The translations under genes were made by a program, and so were the position numbers. This document shows, in pieces, positions 46,906-58,927 of a stretch of DNA of 64,000 nucleotides. The DNA is from Diadema setosum (taxonomy: Eukaryota > Echinodermata > Echinoidea > Diadematoida > Diadematidae). The notes below the pieces were generated by a model that did not search any database, was not told the DNA's origin, and was given only the letters and a program-made list of their open reading frames with translations. Position 1 is the stretch's first letter; the number at the start of each line of letters is the position of its first letter. The DNA lies in contig NC_092701.1 in NCBI RefSeq assembly GCF_964275005.1, positions 7,949,955 to 8,013,954 on the forward strand, in the 5' to 3' direction.

Positions 46906-49097
46906 TTGTTCCATCCGTTGCACAGAAAACAGCACGGTGAGATTACATCCTGTTAAACGCTAAAACCTCTTTGCTCAGCTAGTAAACACCATTCCAGATT
47001 CTGTGCATTTCTTGGTGTATCTAGATAGGCTAGGAAAGTCAACTTGTATAGCATTGAGCATCATGGTAATGCTTAGATTTTACTCTTTCAGAATTTGTCC
47101 ACAACAACAAGAAAACAACAAATCTGTGTCTGGCGACTTTTTTTTTAGTTTTTTTTGATGCAGGTCACAAAATGACAACCGTCAAATGACATTGAAAATA
47201 CTTAGACGTTCACGTTACTTATTTCAGTGCGTATTACTTTGTTCTTTTATCAAACAAATAGAAGATATCTGTAACAAACCAGAATGTCCAAAGGCCATTA
47301 TCCAACTCGTGGAAACTGCTGTAACAGTCTTTTCCACCTGTACAAGCTTGTACCTGCATACTTGAAGATGCACCATGAAATATACGCATGTATATTATGT
47401 CAACATAATAATGAGCAGTCTTGTTTATATATTTTCATGTAAAAATGTTTGATTTTGTCAGACTGATTTATTTCATACAAGTGGAGAAATAAAACAAACT
47501 GAATCTGAAACTAATGGAATGAAATTTCCCGTAATAATGAAACATACGTATATTATAAAACAAAAGTCAATCCCGCCAAGAATCATGTCCAAACGTGAGA
47601 AACAGAGCTGTATATTGGTGAAAGTGTTAGAAACGGTTTCCCCTAGAAAGCTGATTTCATCCTATTTTTGCACTTGATTCCGACAAATAAAACTGATATT
47701 CATGATATAACCTTCAAGGGTAGTTCTTTCTAACTACAATCAATGTCATACTAGTGCGCGGGCATGCTTAGTCGAGTAATTTGAACTTTTGTTTCATCAA
47801 AACTTTGCGCAATTTTTTATTTGCGCATCCCCATGTCTATACCATTATGCACCAATCATCTTTTATAAGAACGTATGGGGAAGGGTAATCACTGTAACAC
47901 TCATTTTGGTGTCCACAATCATTAAGCTATAGTCACTCAGACACGCCAGAAGTTGGGCTACATTCAGTCAATTTCCACCAAACATTCAGGGCTAAAAGGA
48001 AGACGGAGAAGAAGGAGGTCCTCGGTGAGTTCCGGTGAAATTTATAGAGAATCTAGAAATATGACAAGTTTGATATCTACGGAAAGCTAAGAAGCTAGTT
48101 AACAAAACTGGATACCTTTTAGACGATGTAACTTTACCCCCAAACTGTTTTTGAGATTAAAAAAAACACCCAATTTCCATGACCACGTAACTCCGTTCGC
48201 TACAAGAAACAACGGATTTGAGCGACGTCACCAAATGTGTATGAGCTGATGTGAAGTACGGCTATATGAGACCCGCTCTGGCAAAACCCGAAACTTCTCG
48301 GCAAATGTGATTTCGCGCTACAGCCCGAAAAAAAGGTAAAAAATGACCTCAGGGACCAAACTGACATTTTGGTATCACGTTGTAGGGGAAATTTTCTAGT
48401 TTCTGATTGATATCAACAGTATTTCGAAATACAATCTACAAAATGTGGAATTTTGAATAAAAAAGTGGGATGTCAATCTCAGAAGTTGGCCAAAATCTTA
48501 CGTCTAAAGACCAAATCGCCTTCGCTTGCGGCGAAAATGACTGTTCCGAAATTTGGCGATCGTGTCTTACATATTCTGCGTTGAACCCTGACTTTGGTAC
48601 CTACAGAAAGCTCTACCTCTGCTTATTCCAAATATGGTCATGGCATGATGTCACGCTACTCACTTTCATTCATAAATTCGTCTGAAACATGCGTAAGTTT
48701 ATGCAAATCGTCTCCCAGACGCGTAAACAGCCTTGTTACCAAGACACGTGACCGAAATACGTGTTCACGATTGGTCGACTGCGCCGAGGACCCCCTTGTT
48801 TACAAGCAACCTACGTGTTATACTTTGGGGATCGCTGCAGCAGCGGTGCATGCTTGCATGCAACACGTGTATCGTGACTGCTGCTCAGCACGGAAATGTT
48901 GCAGTTTCCCGCTTTGTTAGACGTTTTTTTTTTTTTTTTTAGCAAATTGAGGTAGAAATTGGAATTTAAACCAACACACAAGAGAAAAAGAAGGTCACAT
49001 TTATCTAGCAAACTCTCATCATGCCATTTCGAAGAAGAATCAAGCTGAAATCACGGCATCTTCACTGCCGATTCTGCTGGTACTGTTGTGCGTACAC
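46906..49097. other. Non-genic stretch
   Basis: No gene is recognised. At 48470-48930 GC content and CpG rise. The short open frames there (48470-48685, 48594-48920) resemble nothing I know. Confidence 0.35.
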
Positions 49098-49441
49098 CTG
49101 ATCACGGCGATCACGAATCTTGAGCTGATTACGGTAGGTTTTGTGCTTTTCAAACGTCGTATTTCCGTAAATTTATGGGTGTAAAAATGATTTCCAATCA
49201 ATTACAGCTCTTTGACTTAGTTATCATCCTTCATGAGTATAGGTCTATGTAAGATTACTTCAGCTATATGCAACTCCCCCACAATGATCGATTTGTTGTG
49301 TCAATAATAACAGCAAATTGTGGCTGTACGACGAAGGAACAGCTGATCACGGCGATAGTGAATCTTGAGCTGACGATAGGTTTTGTGCTTTTAAAACTTT
49401 TTTTTTCAGTAAATTTATGGGTGTAAAAAATTATTCCAATG
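49098..49441 (+). repeat. Imperfect tandem duplication, about 230-bp offset
   Basis: CTGATCACGGCGATCACGAA with the following TCTTGAGCTGATTACGGTAG at 49099-49140 recurs as CTGATCACGGCGATAGTGAA with TCTTGAGCTGACGATAGG at 49332-49380. Both continue to AAATTTATGGGTGTAAAAA. Confidence 0.75.
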
Positions 49442-49788
49442 AACACAAACAAACAATTTTACGACGTAAATATATAGTTTTGGCGGACGATTTAATATAG
49501 ATTGACAACCACTTACACACCAATTTCCTGAAAAGTGCACACAGTTTGCCTATAGATACGTAAATCCCACTGGGTTGCATACACATGTGGTGACGTCGCA
49601 GATTTGGCACTTTTCGTAGCCGCATCGAACATTTTCCAGTGCTCAAATTTGGTAAGAATAAAGATTCTTATATTCAAAGCAGAGACAACTTTATTGCATG
49701 ATTTATGTCAGAAATTAATCAAAATAACATTAAATTATGGAAAACAGTCAATTTGTATGATATTATTTCCGATAAATTTCTTCTTTAA

Positions 49789-50241
49789 AGGAGACCTCCG
49801 GATGATTTTCAGATTTCTACATTTGAACAACTATAAACTAGTTAAATTGAGGACAGAGTTTCAGAATTTGTGATAATTGGGATGAAGAATAATAATACTT
49901 TCAGAATTTAGAACAAATTGCAATGAACAAGGATGATAACATGGCAGAGTCACCATAAGAGTGTATGAGTTGGGGCTCAAGGAAGCAGAACAAAAGAAGA
50001 AGGCATGCATTACAGAGGTGAACCCGCAAGCAAGCGGTATTGTAATGGAATTACACTGCTACATTTCTGAAATATGTGAACCTCCTATGTCATCATCCTT
50101 GTTCAGTGTAATTTGTTTAAGGTTTTTCAAAGTATTGCTTCTCTGCTCAAGAACCACAATAAATTCCACAAATCTATACATGGAGTTGTCGATTTATGTA
50201 CTACATGATGTGAAATTATGAAAATCGCCTGGAATGTCCCT
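49789..50241. mobile_element. TTAA-flanked MITE
   Basis: The ends AGGAGACCTCCGGATGATTTTC (partly) and GAAAATCGCCTGGAATGTCCCT form a diverged inverted repeat. TTAA lies on both sides (49785-49788 and 50242-50245). It is 453 bp with no coding frame. Confidence 0.7.
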
Positions 50242-50245
50242 TTAA

Positions 50246-50919
50246 TATTCAGAACCCGCGAGCATGACTGGGTTCTTTCTATTTACATGTTCAAACCATA
50301 GATCACACAAACCAATCAAAATGCTATAAAGAAGAGAAGAGTGTGATCTAAGGTCAAGGAAAGAACCATATTATGGAAAGTAAAGATGAGGTCATCATGA
50401 GCTCAACTTTAACATGAATGGGAACAGAACGAAAGACTCAGGAAGTGTGGAGGTCAGTGGAAAATATAAAATATACTGGAAAGTACAGGCACAAGGAAGA
50501 GGAAAAGAATCGGGATGCATGGGAAGCTAAGTGTGAGAAGAAATACAATGGTAAGGGGCGTGTAACTATGGAAAATTACCTCTGAGGAAAGCTAAAGGGA
50601 AGTTCAATTTGACACAAATATATCTTGGGATCAATTCCACGCTCTTACACCACTATAAAGAAATAAACCCTTCCTTAGGGAGTGGATGGTCATTACACAA
50701 TGACACATAAATCGTAATTGTCTTCCTATCTGTAAGACAGATGTAGTTTAGCACACAGTACCACATTAATATTTTAGTGGCGGCATGGAACATATATGGG
50801 TTCATAGGGAATATGACTCGTACTACTCTTAAGCCTCCTTGGTATCGTCAAGTAACCTTGCCTTCACTACGCACACATTAGTCATGAACTGTATCTCGTG
50901 TCTCTCAGTACTGACAAAA
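50246..50919. other. Non-genic stretch
   Basis: Purine-rich stretch (50390-50560) and ordinary AT-rich sequence. No gene is seen. Confidence 0.4.
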
Positions 50920-51071
50920 CCTGTTTCCTTTCACCAATCTGCCGCTGGCATACATACTTTTTAATCATGCAAAATTGGGAAAAGATGGTAGACAGTGAGT
51001 AGGCCTACTGTACCGTGGATGGCTTGAAAACAGACAAAAAGGTATAATAGGCAGGCCCAAGGATGGTGACA

Positions 51072-51122
<51 letters not shown>

Positions 51123-51680
51123 CACACACACACACTATAATGAGCCGTGTGCTTACCCCCCATTTGGCTTGGGGTATATAAAAGAGTAATGCTTGTGTGT
51201 AAAGAAAAGAGTTATGTCAAGAAGGTAACCCACTTCACTATATAGTTTAAGGGATACGCGACTCTGGTCTTTTCATCCCTTGAGTTTATACGGCCACAAA
51301 TCTCTGCTCTGCCCTGCGCTGTATTTCACCAGTCTCCCAGATGTCACTTATGTGCTCTCTGAAGTTGTGCAAAGACGACAAGTGCTACGGCAATTAATAG
51401 AGACAAACTGACGGTATGTATCATCGTTGTTTTTTATTTCTGAGTTACGGAAGTTACACTGCCAAAAGTCTGGTGTTGGATAATTATGAAACACCGAGCT
51501 GGTGTTAAATTTCCGTCAGCCATGATCATGCGCAGCTTAAAACGTTGACAGACAAAAATACAAGAAAGGAGAAAAAAAAAAGGTCCGAAAATAAGAACAG
51601 CGCATGGTTAAGTTAGTGGAGTGTGCTGGATTTCCGAAACCTAGCACACGCATGATTTCATTAAAGGGATAAAGTATAAG
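50920..51680 (+). repeat. Duplicated block with promoter-like part, copy 2
   Basis: Counterpart of 41925-42930 in the same orientation. Its (CA)n tract is longer and it lacks the C-run. Confidence 0.65.
51175..51184 (+). promoter_or_regulatory. TATA box, copy 2
   Basis: TATATAAAAG, a consensus TATA box, stands in GGCTTGGGGTATATAAAAGA. The stretch to a donor-like ACGGTATGTATC at about 51412 would be a 5' exon of about 200 bases. The matching exon and donor position in copy 1 are conserved. Confidence 0.45.
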
Positions 51681-52728
51681 GCGCAGACATTAAGCAGGGC
51701 TGTTGCAGAATCTAAAGTTGTTTACATATGAAAAGTAAGCATAAATGTGAATGCCGACACCTTGTCATTGGATAACAAGAAATCGTCAAATGCGATGCTT
51801 ATGAATTAAATGCCAGTCTAGTGCGGCGCGATGCACCAGTGTGGCGCGGCGCCCTTCACAAGTGATCACAACATAAGCAAAACCTTTGAATAGCAAGCCA
51901 GACGGCTTTTATGCTATATAGGCCTCACACTCACGATGCTCGGCGTCACGCCGCAGCTCCTGGTTGTAGAAAGACGGGTTATGTTCAATGCGAAATACAA
52001 CCATAAGCGACCAACCCTTGAACGAAATATACCATAAATGCATTGCAATAATAGCAATGAAAGTGGGTATAATAATGGGCTATTGGGAGGTACAGCTGTA
52101 CATAGCGGAAACATAAGGTTGTTGAGGTGTTTACTGTGACTAGTCTTCAGAGACGGGGGGAAAGGGTGTTCAAGGATTACCTACTCCAACTATGATTATT
52201 TGTGACCACTCAGCTCGAAACACAAAAAGAAGGACGAGGATTCTCTGAGATGATTCTCTCGCTTGGAAACAGAGCTTTTTTTTTTCTTTTTCTTTTTTGC
52301 AGTACGCCTTTGTAACCTTAATCTTTAAATCCTCTTTTCTCCATTTTCTATAAAACTACATCTTCTAATGCGCCCTTATATAAGCATAAAAAGGGCATGA
52401 AACGCATCAGCGGGTGCCAAAAATCGACATTCGCTTTTAATGCGTTTGCTATATCCGGCAAAGTGTGACAGGGGTATTAGTAAGAGAAATAGTGATATTT
52501 CCTTGTATCTAAGATTTTATTACATTTTTTTTTATATGGTGGGATGTTTTGTGATACAAATGACATACACATAATATGCATCAGATGTGATAACTTGAAC
52601 ATCTTTTAAATCACTGCTCCCAGTGGCATACATTACCTTTGAGATGGGCGGATTTGAGCAAGCTATATTTATTTTTCGCCTGCACTTTTTGTGGATTTTA
52701 AGCTGGGTGGTCATATTGTGCTTAATAA
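51681..52728. other. Non-genic stretch with a diverged repeat
   Basis: 51930-52130 is a diverged relative of 46115-46340. The rest is AT-rich with T-runs. No gene is seen. Confidence 0.4.
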
Positions 52729-53073
52729 AGGGACTGTACAGTGCTGGTTGAGGTGGGGATTCATCTTTTGAATATTCCTAAGTGAGATAATGAGAAAACT
52801 CTTACGAAATATGAAAGAGCATGTAATTTTAAGAAGGATTCAACGTTTATTTTATGAAAATTGGTTTTCAAAGGGCTGAGATATCCAAAAAGAGATAATG
52901 ATAAAAGGCGACAGACCACGCCTTTAATTAGGATATCTTTGTTTCACCTTGTTTTTTTGATATCTCAGCCATTTAAAAACCGATTTTCATCAAATAAACT
53001 TTTGATACCCCTTTCTGAATATCTCGCAAAACGTTAAAAGCTAATTTCTCACCTCGACCAGAACTGTACACAC
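52729..53073. mobile_element. Diverged relative of the 35349 TTAA MITE
   Basis: It shares GATAATGAGAAA, ATGAAAGAGCATGT, AAACCGATTTTCATCAAATA and ATATCTCGCAAAA with 35349-35725. The ends are AGGGACTGTACAGTGCTGG and CCAGAACTGTACAC. The right TTAA (53074-53077) is intact, and the left reads AATAA. Confidence 0.75.
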
Positions 53074-53077
53074 TTAA

Positions 53078-53636
53078 GGCAGGAATATCATAACAGACAA
53101 GGTGGCTACTGCCTCTCTTAATGGATTATACATGACGTGTACATTACAAGCAAAAATTGTTGCATAAGACAACTTGATTACAGCTGAAAGTACAAGTATC
53201 TCGAAGTAATGACCATACATTCTTACACAAGTTATGGTAGTTTGCACGATAGCCTGGAGTTATTACGCTTACTTTCAATATTTTTGCTTTGCAACAAGAT
53301 AACAAGTTTATACACAGTACGTAAAGAAAGTCAAGGGCATGTTTCTCCAGCTGCCTTTCGACTATAAATTGACACAGTTGTAACTACTAATTTATTACTT
53401 TTATGCTGACAAGATTAATCATATCATGATCATAAGTGTAGCATAACTTTTCAATAATTCAACAAACAATATATTAGCGTGAACAAAAGGATATCCCAGC
53501 ATGCCCAGAGTAACGATTGAGGTTTAGAACTTCCTGAGTGTTGCACGAATGGCACGAATAGATTCTCAACAATAACCGGGGGCCAAAACCTTAAAACAGA
53601 GGTCGAGTTGCACTCTCTCTACAAAGTTTTTATTTT
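53078..53636. other. Non-genic stretch
   Basis: AT-rich. The last 45 bases (GAGTTGCACTCTCTCTACAA) repeat a word found inside the neighbouring inverted arm at about 53908. Otherwise nothing is seen. Confidence 0.4.
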
Positions 53637-54737
53637 TTTTTCTTAACCGTAACAAATGTTATCCCTTTACATTTTCCTCTGCCAATTATTACATGCGGCA
53701 TTTTCGACCATTATTTTTCCCCTGACATTTTTTTTTTACTTGCTTATACCTGCAATTAATTGGATTGCTATATTTCGGTTCATTAAAGGCTGCATGGTGA
53801 TTTACTCTGTATTATAGGTCTTTCGATTATGTCAGGATCATCGTATATAGATTCTAGTGACTGTTTAACCGGAGGGCCAAACCCCCAAAAATCGCTTATT
53901 TAACGAGTGAGTTGCACTCTCTCTACAAACTAAGTAGACCATGCTTATTTTCAAGATTTTATTGTAACAAACAACATTCCACTGGTCTACCTCGAAAAAT
54001 TTGTTGCGAAAGCCTCCAAATCCAAGATGGCGTCCAAAATGGCCGCCACATTTACTGAATTTGTTATTTGATTGATAGAATTCGACAGAAACATCAGATT
54101 TCAAAAGATGTGATGTCATATGAAAGAGAAAAAATTTTCTACGAGTCGATTCCATTTTTGTGGGTTATTGTGATAACTGGATTGATATTTTAAGGAAAAA
54201 CCCTCATTTTTTGATATTTTTCTGAAAAAAAGGAAAATCATGAAAATGCTTGATTCAGCATAAATCAGAAAATGACTGAAGCATTATCTTGAAACGTTTC
54301 AGGAATTTTGTTTGACATATAATCAATATTTGGAGAAAATTAGGGGTCAGTACCGCTTTTTGTTCAGGAGTAATAATGTCTCAAACTTGAAAACTCACTT
54401 TGTAAAAATGGGCACTTTAGTTGTGACAAGACCGTGTTGGTCATAAAAAAAGTCTGCGCATGTCAAGACTACTACATGCACCACTAGCACTGGTGCGTGT
54501 AGCAGTACCAGTGGTGCGTGTAGTAGTCTTGGCAAACGCAGACTATTGATTTGATAAACAAGGGTTTGTGCCTGCAAACTAACTTTTTGTACCAAGTGGT
54601 AGCTCAGGTGACGCTGGTCGCTATTATTTCAAAGTAGATTGTTCTGAAGCAGATGAGATGAAGCAAAACATTTTTTTTTTTTTCAAATAGAGGTAGTAGC
54701 TTGAAACTTGGCACCAATCTTGTTATAGATAGTTTAA

Positions 54738-55299
54738 AGGACAAGTTTTCCCTCATAGACATGCGGGTTGAGTGAATGCAGCAATAATATTAGTAGAACA
54801 CATCAATAAGAGTTTGAGCAAAATCAGACAATCTGTCAAAAAATAATGAATTTTTGAAGTTTCTACTTAGTCATGGCTGGATGGAAAGACTACTATAGCT
54901 TGTGATGTAACATGAGTACAACGATATAAAGAAAGAATAAAGAAAATGCAACATATTTCCATTTTTCTCGCATAACAAAAGAACACACGACTTCTCTCTT
55001 TCAGAAGGCAGGGGGAATAATATTAACCTTAACATACGTCAGTCGCAAGTCGAAGAAATGTGCACTTTATTCAAAAAGTAAAGTTTTGTGAAATTCTCTT
55101 TTCATTTTCCTTATATAGTTGTACGCATGTGACATCATACACTGTAGTAGTCTTCTCTTCCAGCAGTGACTTCGCAGATTCCTAAAATATTCATTACTTT
55201 TGAACGGATTGTCCAATTTTCCTCAAACTTTCACTGATGTGTTCTACTAATATTGCTGCATTCTCTCAATCCTTATGTATATGAAGGTAGACTTGTCCT
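54738..55299. mobile_element. TTAA-flanked long-TIR MITE, second family member
   Basis: The ends are AGGACAAGTTTTCCC and GACTTGTCCT, with TTAA at 54734-54737 and 55300-55303. The long inverted arms carry AGTAGAACACATCA, CAATATTAGT and AGACTACTA words in mirror image. The length (562 bp) is close to that of the relative at 30481-31038. It lies inside the 6.5-kb structure, just past the left arm. Confidence 0.8.
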
Positions 55300-55621
55300 T
55301 TAAGGCAGAATTCAGATCAACCACAAACGAAAAAAATCAAGATGACGGCCATCAAAGTTGACATAGTTTATTGCGCCAAATTAAATGTATTATCATGATT
55401 TTCATATAATTTTGTCTGCTGTGCTATCTATTTATATGTTTTTACATATTTCAAACATTGTAATGCGTTTTCAAACCGTCTTAGGTTTTTATGGAGACAT
55501 TTTTAAGACCAGTGATATTCTATTCTCCAAAAAAGAGAAAAAATCGAGTGGAAGTATTCACTTTTGAAGGAGTGAATAACAGAAAACAGTGAATTTAGAG
55601 TGAAATTGGAGTGAATTTTGA

Positions 55622-55729
55622 GTGAAAATATTCATTTTCACTCATTTTAGAGTGACCTTAGGGACCACTCGTCATTCTTCGAGTGATCCCTGAGGTCACT
55701 CTAAAATGAATGAAAATGAACATTTTCAC
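55622..55729. repeat. Hairpin with about 50-base arms
   Basis: GTGAAAATATTCATTTTCAC and TTAGAGTGACCTTAGGGACC on the left pair with GATCCCTGAGGTCACTCTAA and GAACATTTTCAC on the right across an 8-base loop. Repeated GAGTGAA words lie to the left. Confidence 0.7.
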
Positions 55730-58058
55730 TCTCGATTGATTCTGATACCTACTATGGGAAAGCGTCTAACAATAGCCTAAGTTCAAATCAATTGTGACAC
55801 TATAACCAACATGAAATCAGCCTAAAAACAATGTAAGAAAAATCTAATAACAGTATTTATTTTCAGCATGCTTGTTTGTAAATGTGAATATACAGCACGA
55901 AAAATAAGTTTGGACAGTCTTATTCAAAAAATACACTGAAAAATGATTTCGCACAACACATTTAAAAGCAAATTTGAGAAATTGCCGCCATATCCGATTT
56001 TCGGGGGGAGGGGTGGGATCAGAAGGGCTTTCAAGGACATCTACTATATACGGATCTATGGACATTATTACACATTATACCATCATTATTCACGTTTCTG
56101 CAACAGCAGAGTAGCATACAAGTAAAAAAAAGCATATCTTTGATACAGAAGCATTTCTCTTTCATCAAAGATTGGGCCTTACCCAAAATGAGTTCCACTG
56201 GAATGAGTTCCACCCCCCCCCCCAAAAAAAAAAGACCCTCAATATGGTTTACACTATACAATATCGTTCGGATGTATAGAAACATAAAAGACAGCAATAT
56301 AAGATTATTAAAAGAATATGAAATCATAAGTTGAGATTTAACTTTGACGCAACACACATAATGTATTGTTTACCATTGGGACAGATATCACATTCGATTT
56401 ATATGTGCAGGTTGGTTGTATCACAAAACATTCTACACCACCATGTATAAAAATTAAAACAAAGACTAAAACATACGAAGATATCAGCATTTCTTTGCAA
56501 GAAACCATAACCATGATAACTGTTGACAGCTAAGTATAACAAACCTGTTCTTATCAGATCTATTTAGTATATCTAATAATATTTGCATTGATTATACTGA
56601 TTCAAGTTTGTACATTAGTTGTTCTATCCCTAACTCACAGTTTAGAACTAGTTTGAGGAATTAACTAAAGGTGGGTTTTGGTTTTACGTGCACTTATGGT
56701 AGATAATGCCTTGAACGACAACCTACTGCCATCTTGAATTTTGTGCGGATACTATTTTTGTCGCTAAATATGACACATTGGCAAGATTTGTGCCAAATTC
56801 CAAGCTCCTATCTCTCTTTTGAAAATACTTTTTGTTCAATGTTCAATCTTATCTGCCTCAGAACAATCTACCATGAAATGCTACAGTAATAGCGACCTGT
56901 CCAGTGTCACCTACCTGTCCACTTGGCATGAAAAGATAGTTTGCAGGCACTTGTAAGTCAATAGAAAATTACAGTATTACATGTGACCATGTATACATGT
57001 GACCATGTAAACACATTGTATGCAAAATTTATAATGCATATAAACATATATCTTTTTTCAAGTGTTAGATATTAACTTGTCAACAGTGTATGATATTGCT
57101 TGTAATTCCATAAATATGAATTATGTCTCCTCTCAGTAAATCTCAATCACAATTGCAAGTTTCAAAATAATTGTTCTGTTCTTCTTTGATAAATACTAAA
57201 TCATGCATTTTTACATTTCATTCTTTCTTCAAAACAATATAAAAATATGAATTTCCTCCCCCTCCCCCCATTTATCACAATACACAGCTAAAGTGGTATC
57301 AACTTTTAGGAAGTTTTACTCTCCTTCACATGACATCAAAGTTTCTGCAATCCGATGTCTCTATCAATAGAAATGTTGAATTCAATAAAAATGGCGACCC
57401 TATTGGACCGCATCTGTACTTTGGGGGGTTTTGTAACAAATCTACTGAGGTGTACTTACGAAACATGGCTTAGTACGTTTAGTAATTTTATGTATGGTCT
57501 TATTTATAGAGAGAGTGGAACTCGAAAAGTAAGCACAATGAACTTGGATTTGACCCTCTGTTACATCTTTGGAAACAGATGTAAAAACATGATATTATGT
57601 AAAATGAGTTTTAAAGTTTGAGACATTACAACTCCTGAACCAAATATAATACTGACCTCTAATTTTCTCCAAATATTGATTATATGGGAAAGATGTTAGT
57701 TTCTACATGGTTTTCGTAAACATTTTTAATTTAATCTATTTTTTTTTTTACTTTTTAGAGAAATATTTACGGTGCATTCTGAACAATGTCTCCATAAAAA
57801 CCTAAGATGGTTTGAAATAGCATTACAATTTTCAAATTTATATAAAACCATATAGACATACCATAAAACAAAACAGACAAAATTATGTCAAAATCGAATT
57901 GATACATTTACTCTGGCGAAACACACTATGTCAGCTTTGATAGCCTGCAATTTTGACTTTTTTTTTGAGTGATTGATCCAAATTTTGTTAGAAACTTTCT
58001 AAAGCCAGGTTGTTTCAAGCTTCTACCTCCATTTGAAAGATATTTTTGCTTCATCTCA

Positions 58059-58420
58059 GTTCGACATTGAAAATAGTGAAATGTAGGTCACGAGTCATAC
58101 AGCCAGTGAGTTCAACACTAGATAAGAACAGCCCACGAGTTCGACAGATACAACACGGGGCTTAATGTGTCGGTTCGTGGGCCTTGTTAGCTTGGTGTCG
58201 AATTCATTGCTGTATGACTCGTAAGCTCTATGACTCGTGGGCTGTATGACTCATGGGTGTCGGTCTTGTGACATGTACCTCTCACTTCGAGTATCCAAAG
58301 GTAAGGTAGACGCCATTTGAAGTAAAGCCGAAACTCATTGGCTATAGGCTTATGTGTTCATTGAAAATTGAGAAAGCTTTCCCACGACGTACCTCTCTTC
58401 ACGGTGATGTATAGGTAGAT
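58059..58420 (+). repeat. 362-bp segment shared with copy D intron 1
   Basis: It is near-identical to 61650-62022. By eye there are about ten base differences and one 10-base gap. It includes the right part of a MITE and about 160 bases of sequence beyond that MITE's right end. Confidence 0.9.
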
Positions 58421-58681
58421 ATTATGTAAAATGAGATTTCAAGTTTGAGACATTACAACTCCTGAACCAAATATAATACTGGCCTCTAATTTTCTCCAAA
58501 TATTGATTATATGGGAAAGATGTTAGTTTCTACATGGTTTTCGTAAACATTTTTAATTTAATTTATTTTTTTTTTTACTTTTTAGAGAAATATTTACGGT
58601 GCATTCTGAACAATGTCTCCATAAAAACCTAAGATGGTTTGAAATAGCATTACAATTTTCAAATTTATATAAAAACCATAT

Positions 58682-58927
58682 GAAGGGTTTGTTTGCAAAA
58701 ACCGATAAGTCCATTTTTGAAGATTTTGAAGTACGATCTCTGTCATAAATACAAAATAATATCTTTTAAATGATATATTGGTCACGTCATATAAAGGTAT
58801 ATTTTTTAAGTTATGGTCAAAAGAAGCAAAAATTTTCTTATTATTCTCTTTATTTTTCTTGACCTTTAATCGCAAATATCTCCATTTGGCAAATATGGAC
58901 TTATCGGTTTTTGCAAACAAACTCTTC
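58682..58927. mobile_element. 246-bp MITE, ATAT duplication
   Basis: The ends GAAGGGTTTGTTTGCAAAAA and TTTTTGCAAACAAACTCTTC are near-perfect inverted repeats that continue through CCGATAAGTCCAT. ATAT flanks it (58678-58681 and 58928-58931). The sister copy of the duplication reads CCATATAGAC at about 57848 with no insert. Confidence 0.85.
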
